Positions 18,049 to 26,725 are shown, counted from the stretch's first letter. The stretch is DNA of 64,000 nucleotides from an uncultured Clostridium sp. (GCA_900553015.1 USBY01000004.1:1-64000), one strand, 5' to 3'. Program-made: numbers and translations. The notes: a model not told the origin generated them from the sequence alone.

Positions 18049-18404
18049 GGGGATGTAATGGTTTCGACATTAATCTAGAAGTATAAAAAGCGAGTAGTGG
18101 ATGGTTGCTTTGGCCACTTAAAAAAAGCAAAATTAAATATAAACGCTAATAACGAAGAATTAGCTTACGCTGCCTAGTTGCAACGTCGTCTAAATTATAA
18201 AGCCTACTGTTATAATTTGGGCGCCAAATTAAAGTAGGAAACAAAGCTATTAGTTCTCTGGAATAGTGGGTAATTAAGAGATACGATATAAATTGTTTTG
18301 TTTATTAATCAATTTATATGGGAAATTTAAATAATAAACTGCACTCGGAGAAATTTATATGGAAGGGTTAGTGGACAGGAGTTCGATTCTCCTCATCTCC
18401 ACCA
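18049..18404 (+). ncRNA. ssrA: transfer-messenger RNA (tmRNA)
   Basis: The 5' end GGGGATGTAATGGTTTCGAC and the 3' end GGAGTTCGATTCTCC...CATCTCCACCA are the conserved tRNA-like halves; GGGGATG pairs with CATCTCC. The internal message reads from GCA at about 18127 as AKLNINANNEELAYAA and ends at TAG, giving a 16-residue tag with a LAYAA end. tmRNA with SmpB rescues stalled ribosomes and tags products for proteolysis. The CCA is encoded. The exact resume codon is inferred. Confidence 0.95.
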
Positions 18405-18408
18405 ATTA

Positions 18409-18440
18409 GGGCACAAAATTAACCATTTTGTGTCTTTTTT
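18409..18440 (+). terminator. terminator after ssrA
   Basis: CACAAAAT at 18412-18419 pairs with ATTTTGTG at 18425-18432, followed by TCTTTTTT. Confidence 0.8.
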
Positions 18441-18510
18441 ATTCTATGAATTTATCTAAAATTTATAAAAAATATTGATAAAATTTAATATGAAAAAAGA
18501 AATATCCTTT

Positions 18511-18556
18511 AAATCTGCGTATTATGCAAATTATAATGCATAGTATGCAGATTTTT
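18511..18556 (+). terminator. long orphan hairpin with T-run
   Basis: An 18-bp stem (18511-18528 with 18537-18554, two G-U pairs) with an 8-nt loop runs into TTTTT. ssrA already has its own terminator 70 bases upstream, so this hairpin ends no visible gene. It could be a second terminator or part of a small RNA. Confidence 0.55.
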
Positions 18557-18561
18557 AGTTT

Positions 18562-18590
18562 TTGACACATTAACATAATTATAGTATGTT
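18562..18590 (+). promoter_or_regulatory. promoter of the Spo0A-C-like gene
   Basis: A consensus TTGACA at 18562-18567, a 17-base spacer and TATGTT at 18585-18590. It lies 43 bases before the TTG start. Confidence 0.55.
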
Positions 18591-18633
18591 TTAAAAAATA
18601 TTATATTAATTAGCAGAAAGGAGGTGAAAAAGA

Positions 18634-18993
18634 TTGGAAGATTTTGATAGTAAACAATTAAATATTGTAATTCGTAATAAGCTCCGTTTATTAGGTTTAA
18701 AATCTTGCAATAAAAGTACGAAGATACTTGCTAAAACTATATTTTATATTAAAAGTAATAATATAATACTTGATGATTATAAAGCTGACGAAATTTATTG
18801 CAGTATTTCAAAATTATATGATAATACTACACCTAAGAATATAAAAGATAATATTGATTATGCTTTATCACATAGAAATATAATGAAATCTGAGCAAAAT
18901 TTTGAGAGAGTATTTGAATTTGAATATTCAGAAGATGTATTTACAAATAAGAATTTTATTGAAGATTTTTCAAATGCTATTGATTATAAATAA
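18634..18993 (+). CDS. stand-alone Spo0A C-terminal DNA-binding domain-like protein
   Basis: This 119-residue protein resembles the effector domain of Spo0A, without a receiver domain. EIYCSISKLYDNTTPKNIKD at about residues 53-72 matches the IAKKYNTTASRVERAI recognition region, and TNKNFIEDFSNAI near the end matches the TNSEFIAMVADKL tail. The start LNIVIRNKLRLLGL aligns with the SIIHEIGV helix. A TTG start is used; it follows a near-perfect AAAGGAGGTGA at ideal spacing. Spo0A's domain binds 0A boxes to control sporulation. Whether this one binds DNA or modulates Spo0A is unknown. Confidence 0.65.
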   Translation: MEDFDSKQLNIVIRNKLRLLGLKSCNKSTKILAKTIFYIKSNNIILDDYKADEIYCSISKLYDNTTPKNIKDNIDYALSHRNIMKSEQNFERVFEFEYSEDVFTNKNFIEDFSNAIDYK

Positions 18994-19087
18994 AAAAATT
19001 TTGTGACAAATTAATTAAATTGTATTAAGGTTAGGGGTAAGAAAAATTAAATTATAAAATAATTAGTATATGTAGTTATGAAAATTG

Positions 19088-19115
19088 TTTACAGTACATT
19101 TTTTTGCAATATAAT
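19088..19115 (+). promoter_or_regulatory. promoter before the gene at 19146
   Basis: TTTACA at 19088-19093, a 16-base spacer and a consensus TATAAT at 19110-19115. Confidence 0.5.
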
Positions 19116-19145
19116 ATTTATGATTAATAAAAGGGGGATTGTATT

Positions 19146-19766
19146 ATGAAAAGTGGAATGAAGATTTTAGTTACAGTTATTATAGTAGTTATTGCGATTT
19201 TAATATTGGGAATAATTGCTAATGTTATTAGAAACAATTTCATTATGAAGAAACTATATGAAAGTAGTAATGAACTTAAAGCATCTATAAAAAATTATTA
19301 TTATGAAAAAAATTCTGAATTATCAGAAGGACAAACTAGAACAACTACATATAAGATATATAATTACGAAGATAAATACTTAATAAAAGAGTATTATAAC
19401 GATGAGGGGATTATTACAACAGAATGGATTAATAAAAGCGTACCGGAATACATATCTATAAATGAGAAAACAGGGGAAAAAACTCAAGAAATAAAAATGA
19501 AAGAATTTGAAAAAGAATATGAAGAAGCTTTATTTGCTACAACGATAGATACAGTAGGATATGGAAAAATTTTAACAGCAAATATTTTAAAACCAATTAA
19601 AATAGAAGATAATTGTTACGTTATAAATTATGATGATACAACATTCTATGTTAATATTAACACGGGAATCATATCAAAAGTTTTCTATGGAAATGGTAAT
19701 GTATCATGTACATATAAATTAAAAAATGATTCTGTTATTGAAAATGAAGTTATAAAACCTGAATAA
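19146..19766 (+). CDS. hypothetical membrane-anchored protein
   Basis: This 206-residue protein has one N-terminal transmembrane helix (about residues 7-28). A predicted extracytoplasmic beta-rich domain follows, with repeated Tyr/Lys/Thr strands (TTTYKIYNYEDKYLIKEYY, then VINYDDTTFYVNINTGIISKV). No known family is recognised; the pattern resembles small envelope proteins that fold like outer-surface lipoprotein domains. GGGGG precedes the ATG. It has its own promoter and stands apart from the next gene, which also has a promoter. Confidence 0.65.
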   Translation: MKSGMKILVTVIIVVIAILILGIIANVIRNNFIMKKLYESSNELKASIKNYYYEKNSELSEGQTRTTTYKIYNYEDKYLIKEYYNDEGIITTEWINKSVPEYISINEKTGEKTQEIKMKEFEKEYEEALFATTIDTVGYGKILTANILKPIKIEDNCYVINYDDTTFYVNINTGIISKVFYGNGNVSCTYKLKNDSVIENEVIKPE

Positions 19767-19803
19767 AATAAACGAACTATTTTAGCTAGCTTATTTTGGA
19801 TTA

Positions 19804-19832
19804 TTGTGTAAGTAATATTTTAATGATATAAT
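19804..19832 (+). promoter_or_regulatory. promoter before the gene at 19864
   Basis: TTGTGT at 19804-19809, a 17-base spacer and TATAAT at 19827-19832. Confidence 0.5.
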
Positions 19833-19863
19833 CAAAAGAATAATAATTTATAGGGGATTTTTT

Positions 19864-20649
19864 ATGAAGAGAAAAAGAAAAATTATATTAATAGTAATTA
19901 TAGTTTTAATTATTATATTAGGATTATGGATTAGTGGAATAATTCCAAAACAAATAGCAAGAATTTCTGCTACAAATTATTTAAAAAATAATTTTCCAGA
20001 AAAGCAATATAAATATGTAAACATTGAATGGGCTTCTAGCTTCGGTGGTTATGTAATTACATTCAAAGATGAAAAGGATAAAAGAGCAAGCTTTATAATG
20101 GTAGATAAATATTGGCCGGTTAATCCAACCCAAGGAACAAATGCACTATTAGAGAGCTATAACGTAGAATATAAAGGAATATCAGATATAAATGACTTCT
20201 ATATTCATAGTATTACAGATGGCTATACAGACCTTAGAACATTACCTAAAAATTATTCCATAGAACAAGCCCAAAAAGATAATTGCTTTGTAATAGGAAC
20301 AACGGTTTTTAATGATAATTTATATAGCGAGTTTATGGATAAATACAACAAAAAAGAAAATGCATTTGTTAGAGTGGTTCAACCTATAACTGGAGGGGAT
20401 ATTCATATAATAGATGTATTATATGAAGCAAGAAATGATAAAATTCATATCGTAACAGATGATACAAGAGATAGGTCTTTAGCGCAAGAAGATAGAACTA
20501 TTAAATATAAAACTTATGAAAAGACTGGAATATGGAATTATCAAAATTCACAATATTGGGTAGCTTATAACGGAGAACTACCTAATGAAATCATAGCAGA
20601 GAAACTAATTAATTCTGGTGATTTATTTATAATTACAACTATCAAATAA
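19864..20649 (+). CDS. membrane-anchored protein with a DUF4362-like domain
   Basis: This 261-residue protein has an N-terminal transmembrane anchor (about residues 6-25). An extracytoplasmic region follows. From about residue 120, LPKNYSIEQAQKDNCFVIG and FMDKYNKKENAFVRVVQ, then TRDRSLAQEDRTIKYKTYEK, agree with the DUF4362 pattern as remembered. That family has no assigned function. It is monocistronic, with its own promoter and a strong terminator at 20702. The family label is tentative; the topology is clear. Confidence 0.6.
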   Translation: MKRKRKIILIVIIVLIIILGLWISGIIPKQIARISATNYLKNNFPEKQYKYVNIEWASSFGGYVITFKDEKDKRASFIMVDKYWPVNPTQGTNALLESYNVEYKGISDINDFYIHSITDGYTDLRTLPKNYSIEQAQKDNCFVIGTTVFNDNLYSEFMDKYNKKENAFVRVVQPITGGDIHIIDVLYEARNDKIHIVTDDTRDRSLAQEDRTIKYKTYEKTGIWNYQNSQYWVAYNGELPNEIIAEKLINSGDLFIITTIK

Positions 20650-20701
20650 ATTACAATTTATCTTATAGAAATGAATAATATTTGTGAAACATAAAATGAA
20701 A

Positions 20702-20742
20702 AAAGAAGTCTATTTTAATATACGAAAATAGACTTCTTTAAA
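20702..20742 (+). terminator. terminator after the DUF4362-like gene
   Basis: A perfect 15-bp stem (20702-20716 with 20725-20739) with an 8-nt loop and T-rich 3' arm. Confidence 0.8.
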
Positions 20743-20796
20743 ATTTAATAAGTATATAAAATTATTGCATCTGACATTATTAATTCATTTAAGAAA

Positions 20797-20829
20797 CTCA
20801 CCCTGCTTTTTAGATAAAAGCAGGGTGAG
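20797..20829 (-). terminator. terminator of the DUF4097 gene
   Basis: A perfect 14-bp G+C-rich stem, CTCACCCTGCTTTT at 20797-20810 with its complement at 20816-20829, has a 5-nt loop. On the minus strand it is followed by TTTCTT. Confidence 0.75.
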
Positions 20830-20860
20830 GGTTGACCTTGACAAGTATTACGTATAAAAA

Positions 20861-21613
20861 TCAATGAAATTTCACACTACCATTTTTGCTGATAACACTA
20901 CCAGAGGCAGTATATTTACCAGACAAAACTGGAGAGTTATGACAACTTCCATTTTTTGAGTATACATCAACGGTAGACATACCAACATTGTTGAGTTCAC
21001 AATCGATACTACCATTTTGACTAGAGATATCCAACTCTACATCTGAATGAAGATATGAGTTTACCCGAATGCTTCCATTCTTGCATTCAAGTTGTAACTT
21101 CCTGAAAATTGCATCATCTACTTTGATGCTACCATTTGTAGAAGTTGCCTCAATTGTTGGCACATTTATGCTGCCAACAGAAATACTTGAATTTTTTGAT
21201 TGAATGCTTATAATTTCCACGCTACTACTGGGAAGCATAATATCCAGTTGTAAATTGTTGAAAGATCCACTAATGACAACACCATTATTTATAATGGTCG
21301 CTCCTCCTGAAGAAGACCCTGCAGTGATTCTTAACGAGTCATTGTTTGGGATTACATCGAATTGGAAGTCTTTACTAGAAGTGGTACCATGTAATCTGGC
21401 AACAATTATGTTTTCATGTCCTTCGTAGATATTTACCCGTACGTTACTTGTAACATACAGTTTCTTGATTTGGCTAGGGGCTTTTCTGATTTCATTTATC
21501 TCCTCGCCCGTATCACCGGTATTATTAACATGTTTACCGTTAATAATAATGTCATCTCCATTAATAATGACATTTTGACCTGAAATGTTACCAAAAAAAT
21601 TAAATTTACTCAT
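20861..21613 (-). CDS. DUF4097-type beta-strand repeat protein
   Basis: This 250-residue protein has a short N-terminal segment, then a right-handed beta-helix-like domain with repeated SxNGSIxV units (TSTNGSIKV, CKNGSIRV, SQNGSIDCEL, SKNGSVKFH), typical of DUF4097 proteins. Members often sit in envelope stress or anti-sigma systems, but no such partner is adjacent. The minus-strand ATG at 21613 follows AGGAGG by seven bases; the longer frame has no ribosome site. The gene is visibly richer in G+C than its neighbours and has its own terminator, which suggests acquisition by transfer. Confidence 0.78.
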   Translation of the reverse strand: MSKFNFFGNISGQNVIINGDDIIINGKHVNNTGDTGEEINEIRKAPSQIKKLYVTSNVRVNIYEGHENIIVARLHGTTSSKDFQFDVIPNNDSLRITAGSSSGGATIINNGVVISGSFNNLQLDIMLPSSSVEIISIQSKNSSISVGSINVPTIEATSTNGSIKVDDAIFRKLQLECKNGSIRVNSYLHSDVELDISSQNGSIDCELNNVGMSTVDVYSKNGSCHNSPVLSGKYTASGSVISKNGSVKFH

Positions 21614-21656
21614 TTTATTCCTCCTATTTGTATTATAAATTATTAATAGATACAAA

Positions 21657-21681
21657 GTACAAGAATTTTTTCAACTTGTAC
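21657..21681. promoter_or_regulatory. inverted repeat, candidate operator of the DUF4097 gene
   Basis: GTACAAG at 21657-21663 and CTTGTAC at 21675-21681 form a perfect 7-bp dyad with an 11-base gap. It lies 44 bases upstream of the minus-strand start, where a promoter would be expected. No regulator is identified. Confidence 0.35.
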
Positions 21682-21732
21682 ATATAAATTATTATAACAC
21701 AAAAATTAGAAATAAGGAATAATATAAAAGGA

Positions 21733-21761
21733 TTGCACTATTTTACATAATATGGTAAAAT
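21733..21761 (+). promoter_or_regulatory. promoter before the HAD gene at 21792
   Basis: TTGCAC at 21733-21738, a 17-base spacer and TAAAAT at 21756-21761. Confidence 0.55.
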
Positions 21762-21791
21762 TATAATAGTTTTAAATTAAGGAGAGTTTTT

Positions 21792-22508
21792 ATGGAAAAA
21801 ATAATTTTATTATATTCAGATTTAGAGGGTACAATATTAAGAGAATCAGATAGCAAATATGATGATACAGACATGTATAATTTTCTTAAACAATTATCTA
21901 GATTGCAAGAATTAATGGATGCAAAAGTAAGAATGCATATCGTTTCACCAATTAGCCAAAATCAAATGACTGACATATTGGAAAAATTAGATAAAAGTTT
22001 TACCAATTTTAATAGACTTCAAAAAGATCCGAGTAAAAAGTTAAAATATATAGAAGGAGCAGCTGCATCATCAAAGGATGAATTTGTAGCTGGACCACAA
22101 CAAGATTTTACATTTAATAGATTCGTTAAGAAAATGGATTCAAGAATAGTGGATTTAAAAAGACCTAGCAATCCTGATGATAAAAACCCTGCAGGTTTTG
22201 GTAAGCTTAATTATGTTAAAGGGTGGACATCTATGGCACAGGAAAGATATGATGTAAAAATGATTATATATTGTGGTAATGGAATGAACGATTTAGCATC
22301 GATGGATTACGTTAATTCTAAAAAAGGTGGTTTTGTTGTTTGCCCTGATAATAGCAGACATGAAGCTAAAGCTAGAACAAAATTGGTTGGAAGGAAAACA
22401 GATTTACAAGGACTTACAGAAGGTATAGCAAATATTAATAAATTACTAGAAAAAAGATTAAATCCAAACAAAGAAGAACCAGAAGGTAATGACCAACAAT
22501 CATTATAA
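21792..22508 (+). CDS. HAD superfamily hydrolase-like protein
   Basis: This 238-residue protein has an HAD-like motif I, LLYSDLEGTILRES, in which the usual DxD is DLE, and a motif IV, YCGNGMNDLASM, near residue 167. The middle part, with SPISQNQMTDILEKL and ASSKDEFVAGPQQDF, does not match a family I can name. The second Asp of motif I usually acts as acid/base, and Glu replaces it in a few HAD phosphatases. It may therefore be active or have a changed role. It has its own promoter and a terminator at 22523. Confidence 0.7.
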   Translation: MEKIILLYSDLEGTILRESDSKYDDTDMYNFLKQLSRLQELMDAKVRMHIVSPISQNQMTDILEKLDKSFTNFNRLQKDPSKKLKYIEGAAASSKDEFVAGPQQDFTFNRFVKKMDSRIVDLKRPSNPDDKNPAGFGKLNYVKGWTSMAQERYDVKMIIYCGNGMNDLASMDYVNSKKGGFVVCPDNSRHEAKARTKLVGRKTDLQGLTEGIANINKLLEKRLNPNKEEPEGNDQQSL

Positions 22509-22522
22509 AATAATTTAGTATC

Positions 22523-22560
22523 AAAATAGACTTTTAGAGTATTCTAACAGTCTATTTTTT
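22523..22560 (+). terminator. terminator before rlmD
   Basis: AAAATAGACT at 22523-22532 pairs with AGTCTATTTT at 22549-22558, followed by further T residues. Confidence 0.7.
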
Positions 22561-22600
22561 ATGGTATAATACAAGCATAAATTAAATTTAAGGAGAAAAT

Positions 22601-23962
22601 ATGCAAGTAGAAAAGAATAAAGAGTATATTGTAGATATAATAGATAATGGATTTCAAGGAGAGGGAATTGCCAAGATAGATGGACTTACAATTTTTATAC
22701 CAAATGCTATAAAAGGAGAAAAAATAAAAATACTAATTGTAAAAGTATTAACGTCACATGCTTTTGGCAAAATTATAGAAATAATTAAATCATCAGAAAA
22801 TAGAGTGGAAAGTGATTGTACAACCTACAAAAGATGTGGAGGTTGCTCATTAAGACATATAAAATATGAAGAGACATTAAAAATGAAACAAAATGCAGTT
22901 CAAAGTTTAGTAAATAAGAGTTTAGATAATAAAATTAAAGTAGAAGAAACATTAGGTATGGAACATCCATATCACTACAGGAATAAAGCGCAATATCCTG
23001 TAGGATTAAATAAAGATGGGAAACCAGTAATTGGGGTATTTGCAAATAGAACACATGAAATTATACCAATAGATACTTGTTTTATTCAAAATAAGCAAAC
23101 AGAAGAAATCGCGAAATATATTTTTAAATTTTTAGTTGATAATAATATTAGTTTTTATAATGAGAAAATTCAAAAAGGTTTAGTTAGACACATTGTTACT
23201 AAAATTGGTATAAGAACAAATGAGATAATGTGTATTATTGTTATAAACGGAAGAGAAATACCTAATGAAGCTAAAATGATATCAGAATTAACTAGCAAAT
23301 TTGGTAATATAAAGACTATAGTTAAAAATATAAATACCAAAAATACAAATGTTATATTAGGAAACGAAAATATCAATTTATATGGAGATGGATATATTAC
23401 AGATAAGCTAGGAGATTATACATTTAAGATATCTCCAATGTCATTTTACCAAGTAAATCCAATTCAAGCTGAAAAATTATATGAGCTTGGAGTTAAGTTT
23501 GCAGATATAACAAAGGAAGATGTTGTGTTCGATTTATATTGTGGAATTGGTACAATTTCATTATTTATGAGTAAATATGCGAAGAAAGTATTCGGAGTAG
23601 AAATTGTAGAAGAGGCTATTATAGCAGCCAAAGAAAATGCGAGAATAAACAATGTAGATAATACAGAATTTATTGCTGGCGATGTAGAGAAAGTGTTAGA
23701 TGACCTAGTAAATGTTAAGCAGATAATTCCTGATATTATTATGGTAGATCCACCAAGAAGAGGGCTAGATAATACAAGTATAGAAAACATAAAAAAAGTT
23801 TTACCTAAAAAACTAGTATATATTAGTTGCAATCCAGCTACATTGGTTAGAGACTTAGCAAAGTTAGAAAATATATATGAAATAAAAAAGATTAAACCAG
23901 TAGATATGTTTCCTTATACAAATGGAATAGAATGTGTTTCTGTTCTTGAATTAAAAAAATAA
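22601..23962 (+). CDS. rlmD: 23S rRNA (uracil-5-)-methyltransferase RumA/RlmD family
   Basis: This 453-residue SAM-dependent m5U methyltransferase has an N-terminal TRAM domain (residues 1-60), then the iron-sulfur cysteines in CTTYKRCGGCSLRHI. The catalytic domain has LYCGIGTISLFM, VDPPRRGLD and the nucleophile in YISCNPATLVRDL. It methylates uridines such as U1939 and/or U747 in 23S rRNA; Firmicutes often use one enzyme for both (RlmCD). The ATG follows AAGGAG. It is the first gene of a long co-directional stretch. Confidence 0.93.
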   Translation: MQVEKNKEYIVDIIDNGFQGEGIAKIDGLTIFIPNAIKGEKIKILIVKVLTSHAFGKIIEIIKSSENRVESDCTTYKRCGGCSLRHIKYEETLKMKQNAVQSLVNKSLDNKIKVEETLGMEHPYHYRNKAQYPVGLNKDGKPVIGVFANRTHEIIPIDTCFIQNKQTEEIAKYIFKFLVDNNISFYNEKIQKGLVRHIVTKIGIRTNEIMCIIVINGREIPNEAKMISELTSKFGNIKTIVKNINTKNTNVILGNENINLYGDGYITDKLGDYTFKISPMSFYQVNPIQAEKLYELGVKFADITKEDVVFDLYCGIGTISLFMSKYAKKVFGVEIVEEAIIAAKENARINNVDNTEFIAGDVEKVLDDLVNVKQIIPDIIMVDPPRRGLDNTSIENIKKVLPKKLVYISCNPATLVRDLAKLENIYEIKKIKPVDMFPYTNGIECVSVLELKK

Positions 23963-23983
23963 TTAGTTGATTAGGAGAAAATT

Positions 23984-24511
23984 ATGAGAAATATAACTGT
24001 AGAAATGGCATGTTCAATAAATGGATTAATAGCAACGGAAGATGGAAATGAAGAGTTCTTATCAGAAAGAGGCTGGGAAATAATGCTAGAATTTCTGAAA
24101 GATTATGATGTGCTAATATGGGGAAGAAAAACTTGGAATAATATACTGGCATGGGGCGAGGAGTATTTACAAGATTTAAAAAATATAAATATACTTATTT
24201 TAAGTAGTAGCAGTAATACAACTAATGATTTACCAAATGTTATATATTGCAATTCTGTAGATAGTTGTTTAGAAAAATGTAAAGAACTAAATTATGAAAA
24301 AATATTTATTTCTGGAGGAGCAACTGTAAATAATTCTTTTATGGAAAAGGGAATAGTTGATAATATTATTTTAAATTATAATCCTTTTGTATTAAATAAA
24401 GGTATTCCATTATTTACAGGCAATTATTTTGAAAATAAATTGAAACTAGAGAAAATTGTTAAAGAAAAAGATGATATAGTACAAGTTCACTATACTGTCA
24501 TAAAACAATAG
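23984..24511 (+). CDS. dihydrofolate reductase family protein (RibD C-terminal-like)
   Basis: This 175-residue protein has the DHFR/RibD reductase fold. VEMACSINGLIATEDG at the start, VLIWGRKTWNNIL in the middle and IFISGGATVNNSFMEKGIVDNIILNYNP match the RibD_C pattern, with the nucleotide-binding SGGA near residue 109. Members reduce pteridine- or pyrimidine-like substrates with NADPH, but stand-alone copies usually lack a proven substrate. It is not a clear folA. It begins 21 bases after rlmD behind AGGAG. Confidence 0.82.
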   Translation: MRNITVEMACSINGLIATEDGNEEFLSERGWEIMLEFLKDYDVLIWGRKTWNNILAWGEEYLQDLKNINILILSSSSNTTNDLPNVIYCNSVDSCLEKCKELNYEKIFISGGATVNNSFMEKGIVDNIILNYNPFVLNKGIPLFTGNYFENKLKLEKIVKEKDDIVQVHYTVIKQ

Positions 24512-24525
24512 AAAGGTTATCTTTT

Positions 24526-25236
24526 ATGGATAAATTATTACAAATTAAAGAAAAAATAATTTTAGATGAAGAATATAAAATATGGATGCAAGAAATAGCC
24601 GAAGTAGAAAGGGAGTTTGCTATATCTTCTGAATTTAATAATAAGGTGGCTCTTGACCATGGAATAAAACATATGGATAGAGTAGCAAATAATGTATATA
24701 AATTATTAAAAGAATATAATTGTGATGAACATACGTGTATTTTAGGCTATATAACAGGATTAGTACATGATATAGGAATGATAAAAGGAAAAAAAGGACA
24801 TGCTGAAAATGGTTCTGAACTAGCAAAAGGTTTTTTACAAAAATTTGATTTCATAAATGAAGAAGATATTATAAAGATTACAAATGCAATAAAAGATCAT
24901 GGAAATGGAGGAGAAAATCCAGACGAACTAACAGCATTTTTAGCTATATCAGATAAAGCCGATATGTGTAAGGCACGTTCTTTAGGTAATTTATCACCAA
25001 TACAATTAATAGATGAGTATAAGCTAAAATTAGAAAAAAATGTTCTAGAATTAAGGTATATAATTTCAAACAATAAAGGAAAAGAGGGATTATATATTAT
25101 TCCAAAATCAATCGATATTCCTAAAAAATTAGGAAAAGAATTAGGCTTAAAAGTAGAATTTTATATAAATGGGGAAATAGAAGAATTTAAAGATAGAGAA
25201 AAATTTAAAGGTAAAGTATATATAAGAAAAGAATAA
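24526..25236 (+). CDS. HD domain-containing phosphohydrolase
   Basis: This 236-residue protein carries an HD metal site. DHGIKHMDRV at about residues 44-53, GLVHDIGMIKG with the HD pair near residue 83, and KGHAENG and the later KDHGNGG supply further histidines, followed by ISDKADM. HD proteins hydrolyse phosphate esters, often nucleotides. The substrate is unknown. It is close-packed between the RibD-like and unknown genes, one of four HD-type enzymes in this window. Confidence 0.82.
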   Translation: MDKLLQIKEKIILDEEYKIWMQEIAEVEREFAISSEFNNKVALDHGIKHMDRVANNVYKLLKEYNCDEHTCILGYITGLVHDIGMIKGKKGHAENGSELAKGFLQKFDFINEEDIIKITNAIKDHGNGGENPDELTAFLAISDKADMCKARSLGNLSPIQLIDEYKLKLEKNVLELRYIISNNKGKEGLYIIPKSIDIPKKLGKELGLKVEFYINGEIEEFKDREKFKGKVYIRKE

Positions 25237-25250
25237 AAGAGGTAAAAAAT

Positions 25251-26108
25251 ATGTTATTAAAAGAAAAATATGAGTACCTAAATAGTAAAATTAATCTTGA
25301 TAAAGAATTCATAGTACCATATGAAACTATTATGGATTATTATAATCAAATGAATGATATAATGGATAATCCAGAAATATGGCAAGAAGCTAATGAAGAT
25401 GTTATAAACATAGCCGAACTATATAATTTATATTATGGAATAATGAGTATTTCAATTGAACCAAAAGTAGAAGATAAAAATTTCAAAATAAAAGCATTAT
25501 ATTCTTCTATATTTGTGACTATAGCAAATTCTATAACTGCTGTAATATATTTAGCTGAAAAGGGATTAGATTATCAGGCTAATGTTATAAATAGACAATT
25601 ATTTGAACTATGTATGTTACTTTTAAATGTTATGATTGATGAAAACAAAGAAAAGATATTAACAGATACAGAAATGACAGAAGAAAATATGAAAATATGG
25701 AGAAAGTATTTTTCTCCAAAAGAATTAAATGATACAATAGAAAATTATGAAAAAGCTGATTTGACAGACTGGAGAAAAAGACAATATAGTTTTTACTCTA
25801 ATTATTCTCATAATGATTTTCTGAGTTTTCTCTTTTTTTCTTTTTCTTCTCCAAAGAATGAAAAAGATAGGATATTTAATAATGTGTGGGGAGGATATAT
25901 TAGTAGAGTTAATACTATTTTAGAAAATATGATTAGTTTTCTATGGTATACTAGTAAAGCATTTATGAAACTTCTTACAGATAAAGATATACACGTTTCA
26001 AAAGAAACATTAGGAACAGAAAAAGAGTTTTGGAATTTTGCTGGATATATGTTTGTATTATTAGATACATATTATTTTGATTATTTCATGAAAAAGAATT
26101 CAAAATAA
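25251..26108 (+). CDS. hypothetical protein (DUF5677-like features)
   Basis: This 285-residue, mostly helical soluble protein has a central NVINRQLFELCMLLLNVM segment and a YSFYSNYSHNDFLSF segment. These are reminiscent of DUF5677-type proteins, where a helix with an Arg and Glu pair is followed by a Ser-x-x-His motif. The resemblance is weak and no role is known. It begins 14 bases after the HD gene. Confidence 0.6.
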   Translation: MLLKEKYEYLNSKINLDKEFIVPYETIMDYYNQMNDIMDNPEIWQEANEDVINIAELYNLYYGIMSISIEPKVEDKNFKIKALYSSIFVTIANSITAVIYLAEKGLDYQANVINRQLFELCMLLLNVMIDENKEKILTDTEMTEENMKIWRKYFSPKELNDTIENYEKADLTDWRKRQYSFYSNYSHNDFLSFLFFSFSSPKNEKDRIFNNVWGGYISRVNTILENMISFLWYTSKAFMKLLTDKDIHVSKETLGTEKEFWNFAGYMFVLLDTYYFDYFMKKNSK

Positions 26109-26146
26109 TAGCATATAAAAAGTAAATAAATATAAAGGGAGAAGTT

Positions 26147-26725
26147 ATGGAACTTATAAATATTAATTTTAAAGAATTCAGAGAAGATGTATATCAAAAA
26201 TATATAGAGATATTTCCAGAAGAAGAAAGAAAAACTTTAGAAACAATAGAGAGAAACTATAACAAAAATATAACTAGATTTATAAAAATTGCTGAAGAAA
26301 ATAAATTAATAGGTTTTTTTATAATGAATTCTATAGAGAATAATAGATATATGCAACTGGATTACTTCGCAATTTTACCAGAATATCAAAATAAAGGATA
26401 TGGAACTAAAGCAATTAAAGAATTGAAAAAAGTAGTTTTAAATTATGATACTATATTTGTAGAGATTGAAAAATTAGGTTGTGGAGCAAATAAAGTAGAA
26501 AATAAAATAAGAGAAAAAAGAGCAAAATTTTACGATAGATTAGAATTTAATAAATTAAATGTTGATTTAAAATGGTTTAATAGTTTGTTTTTATCTATAT
26601 ACTATTTAAAATTAAATGAAAATCTAACATATGATGAAGAAGAAATTTTAAATAACATATTTGAAATATATTATAAAGTCCATGGCAAAAAAAAGGTTGA
26701 CGAAAATTGTGAAATAATAAAGTGA
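26147..26725 (+). CDS. GNAT family N-acetyltransferase
   Basis: This 192-residue protein has the GNAT acetyl-CoA site, LDYFAILPEYQNKGYGTKAI, where Q/R-x-x-G-x-G/A is seen as QNKGYG at about residues 82-87. The N-terminal part, INFKEFREDVYQKYIEIFPEEERK, resembles GNATs acting on small molecules. The acceptor substrate is unknown. Confidence 0.82.
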   Translation: MELININFKEFREDVYQKYIEIFPEEERKTLETIERNYNKNITRFIKIAEENKLIGFFIMNSIENNRYMQLDYFAILPEYQNKGYGTKAIKELKKVVLNYDTIFVEIEKLGCGANKVENKIREKRAKFYDRLEFNKLNVDLKWFNSLFLSIYYLKLNENLTYDEEEILNNIFEIYYKVHGKKKVDENCEIIK

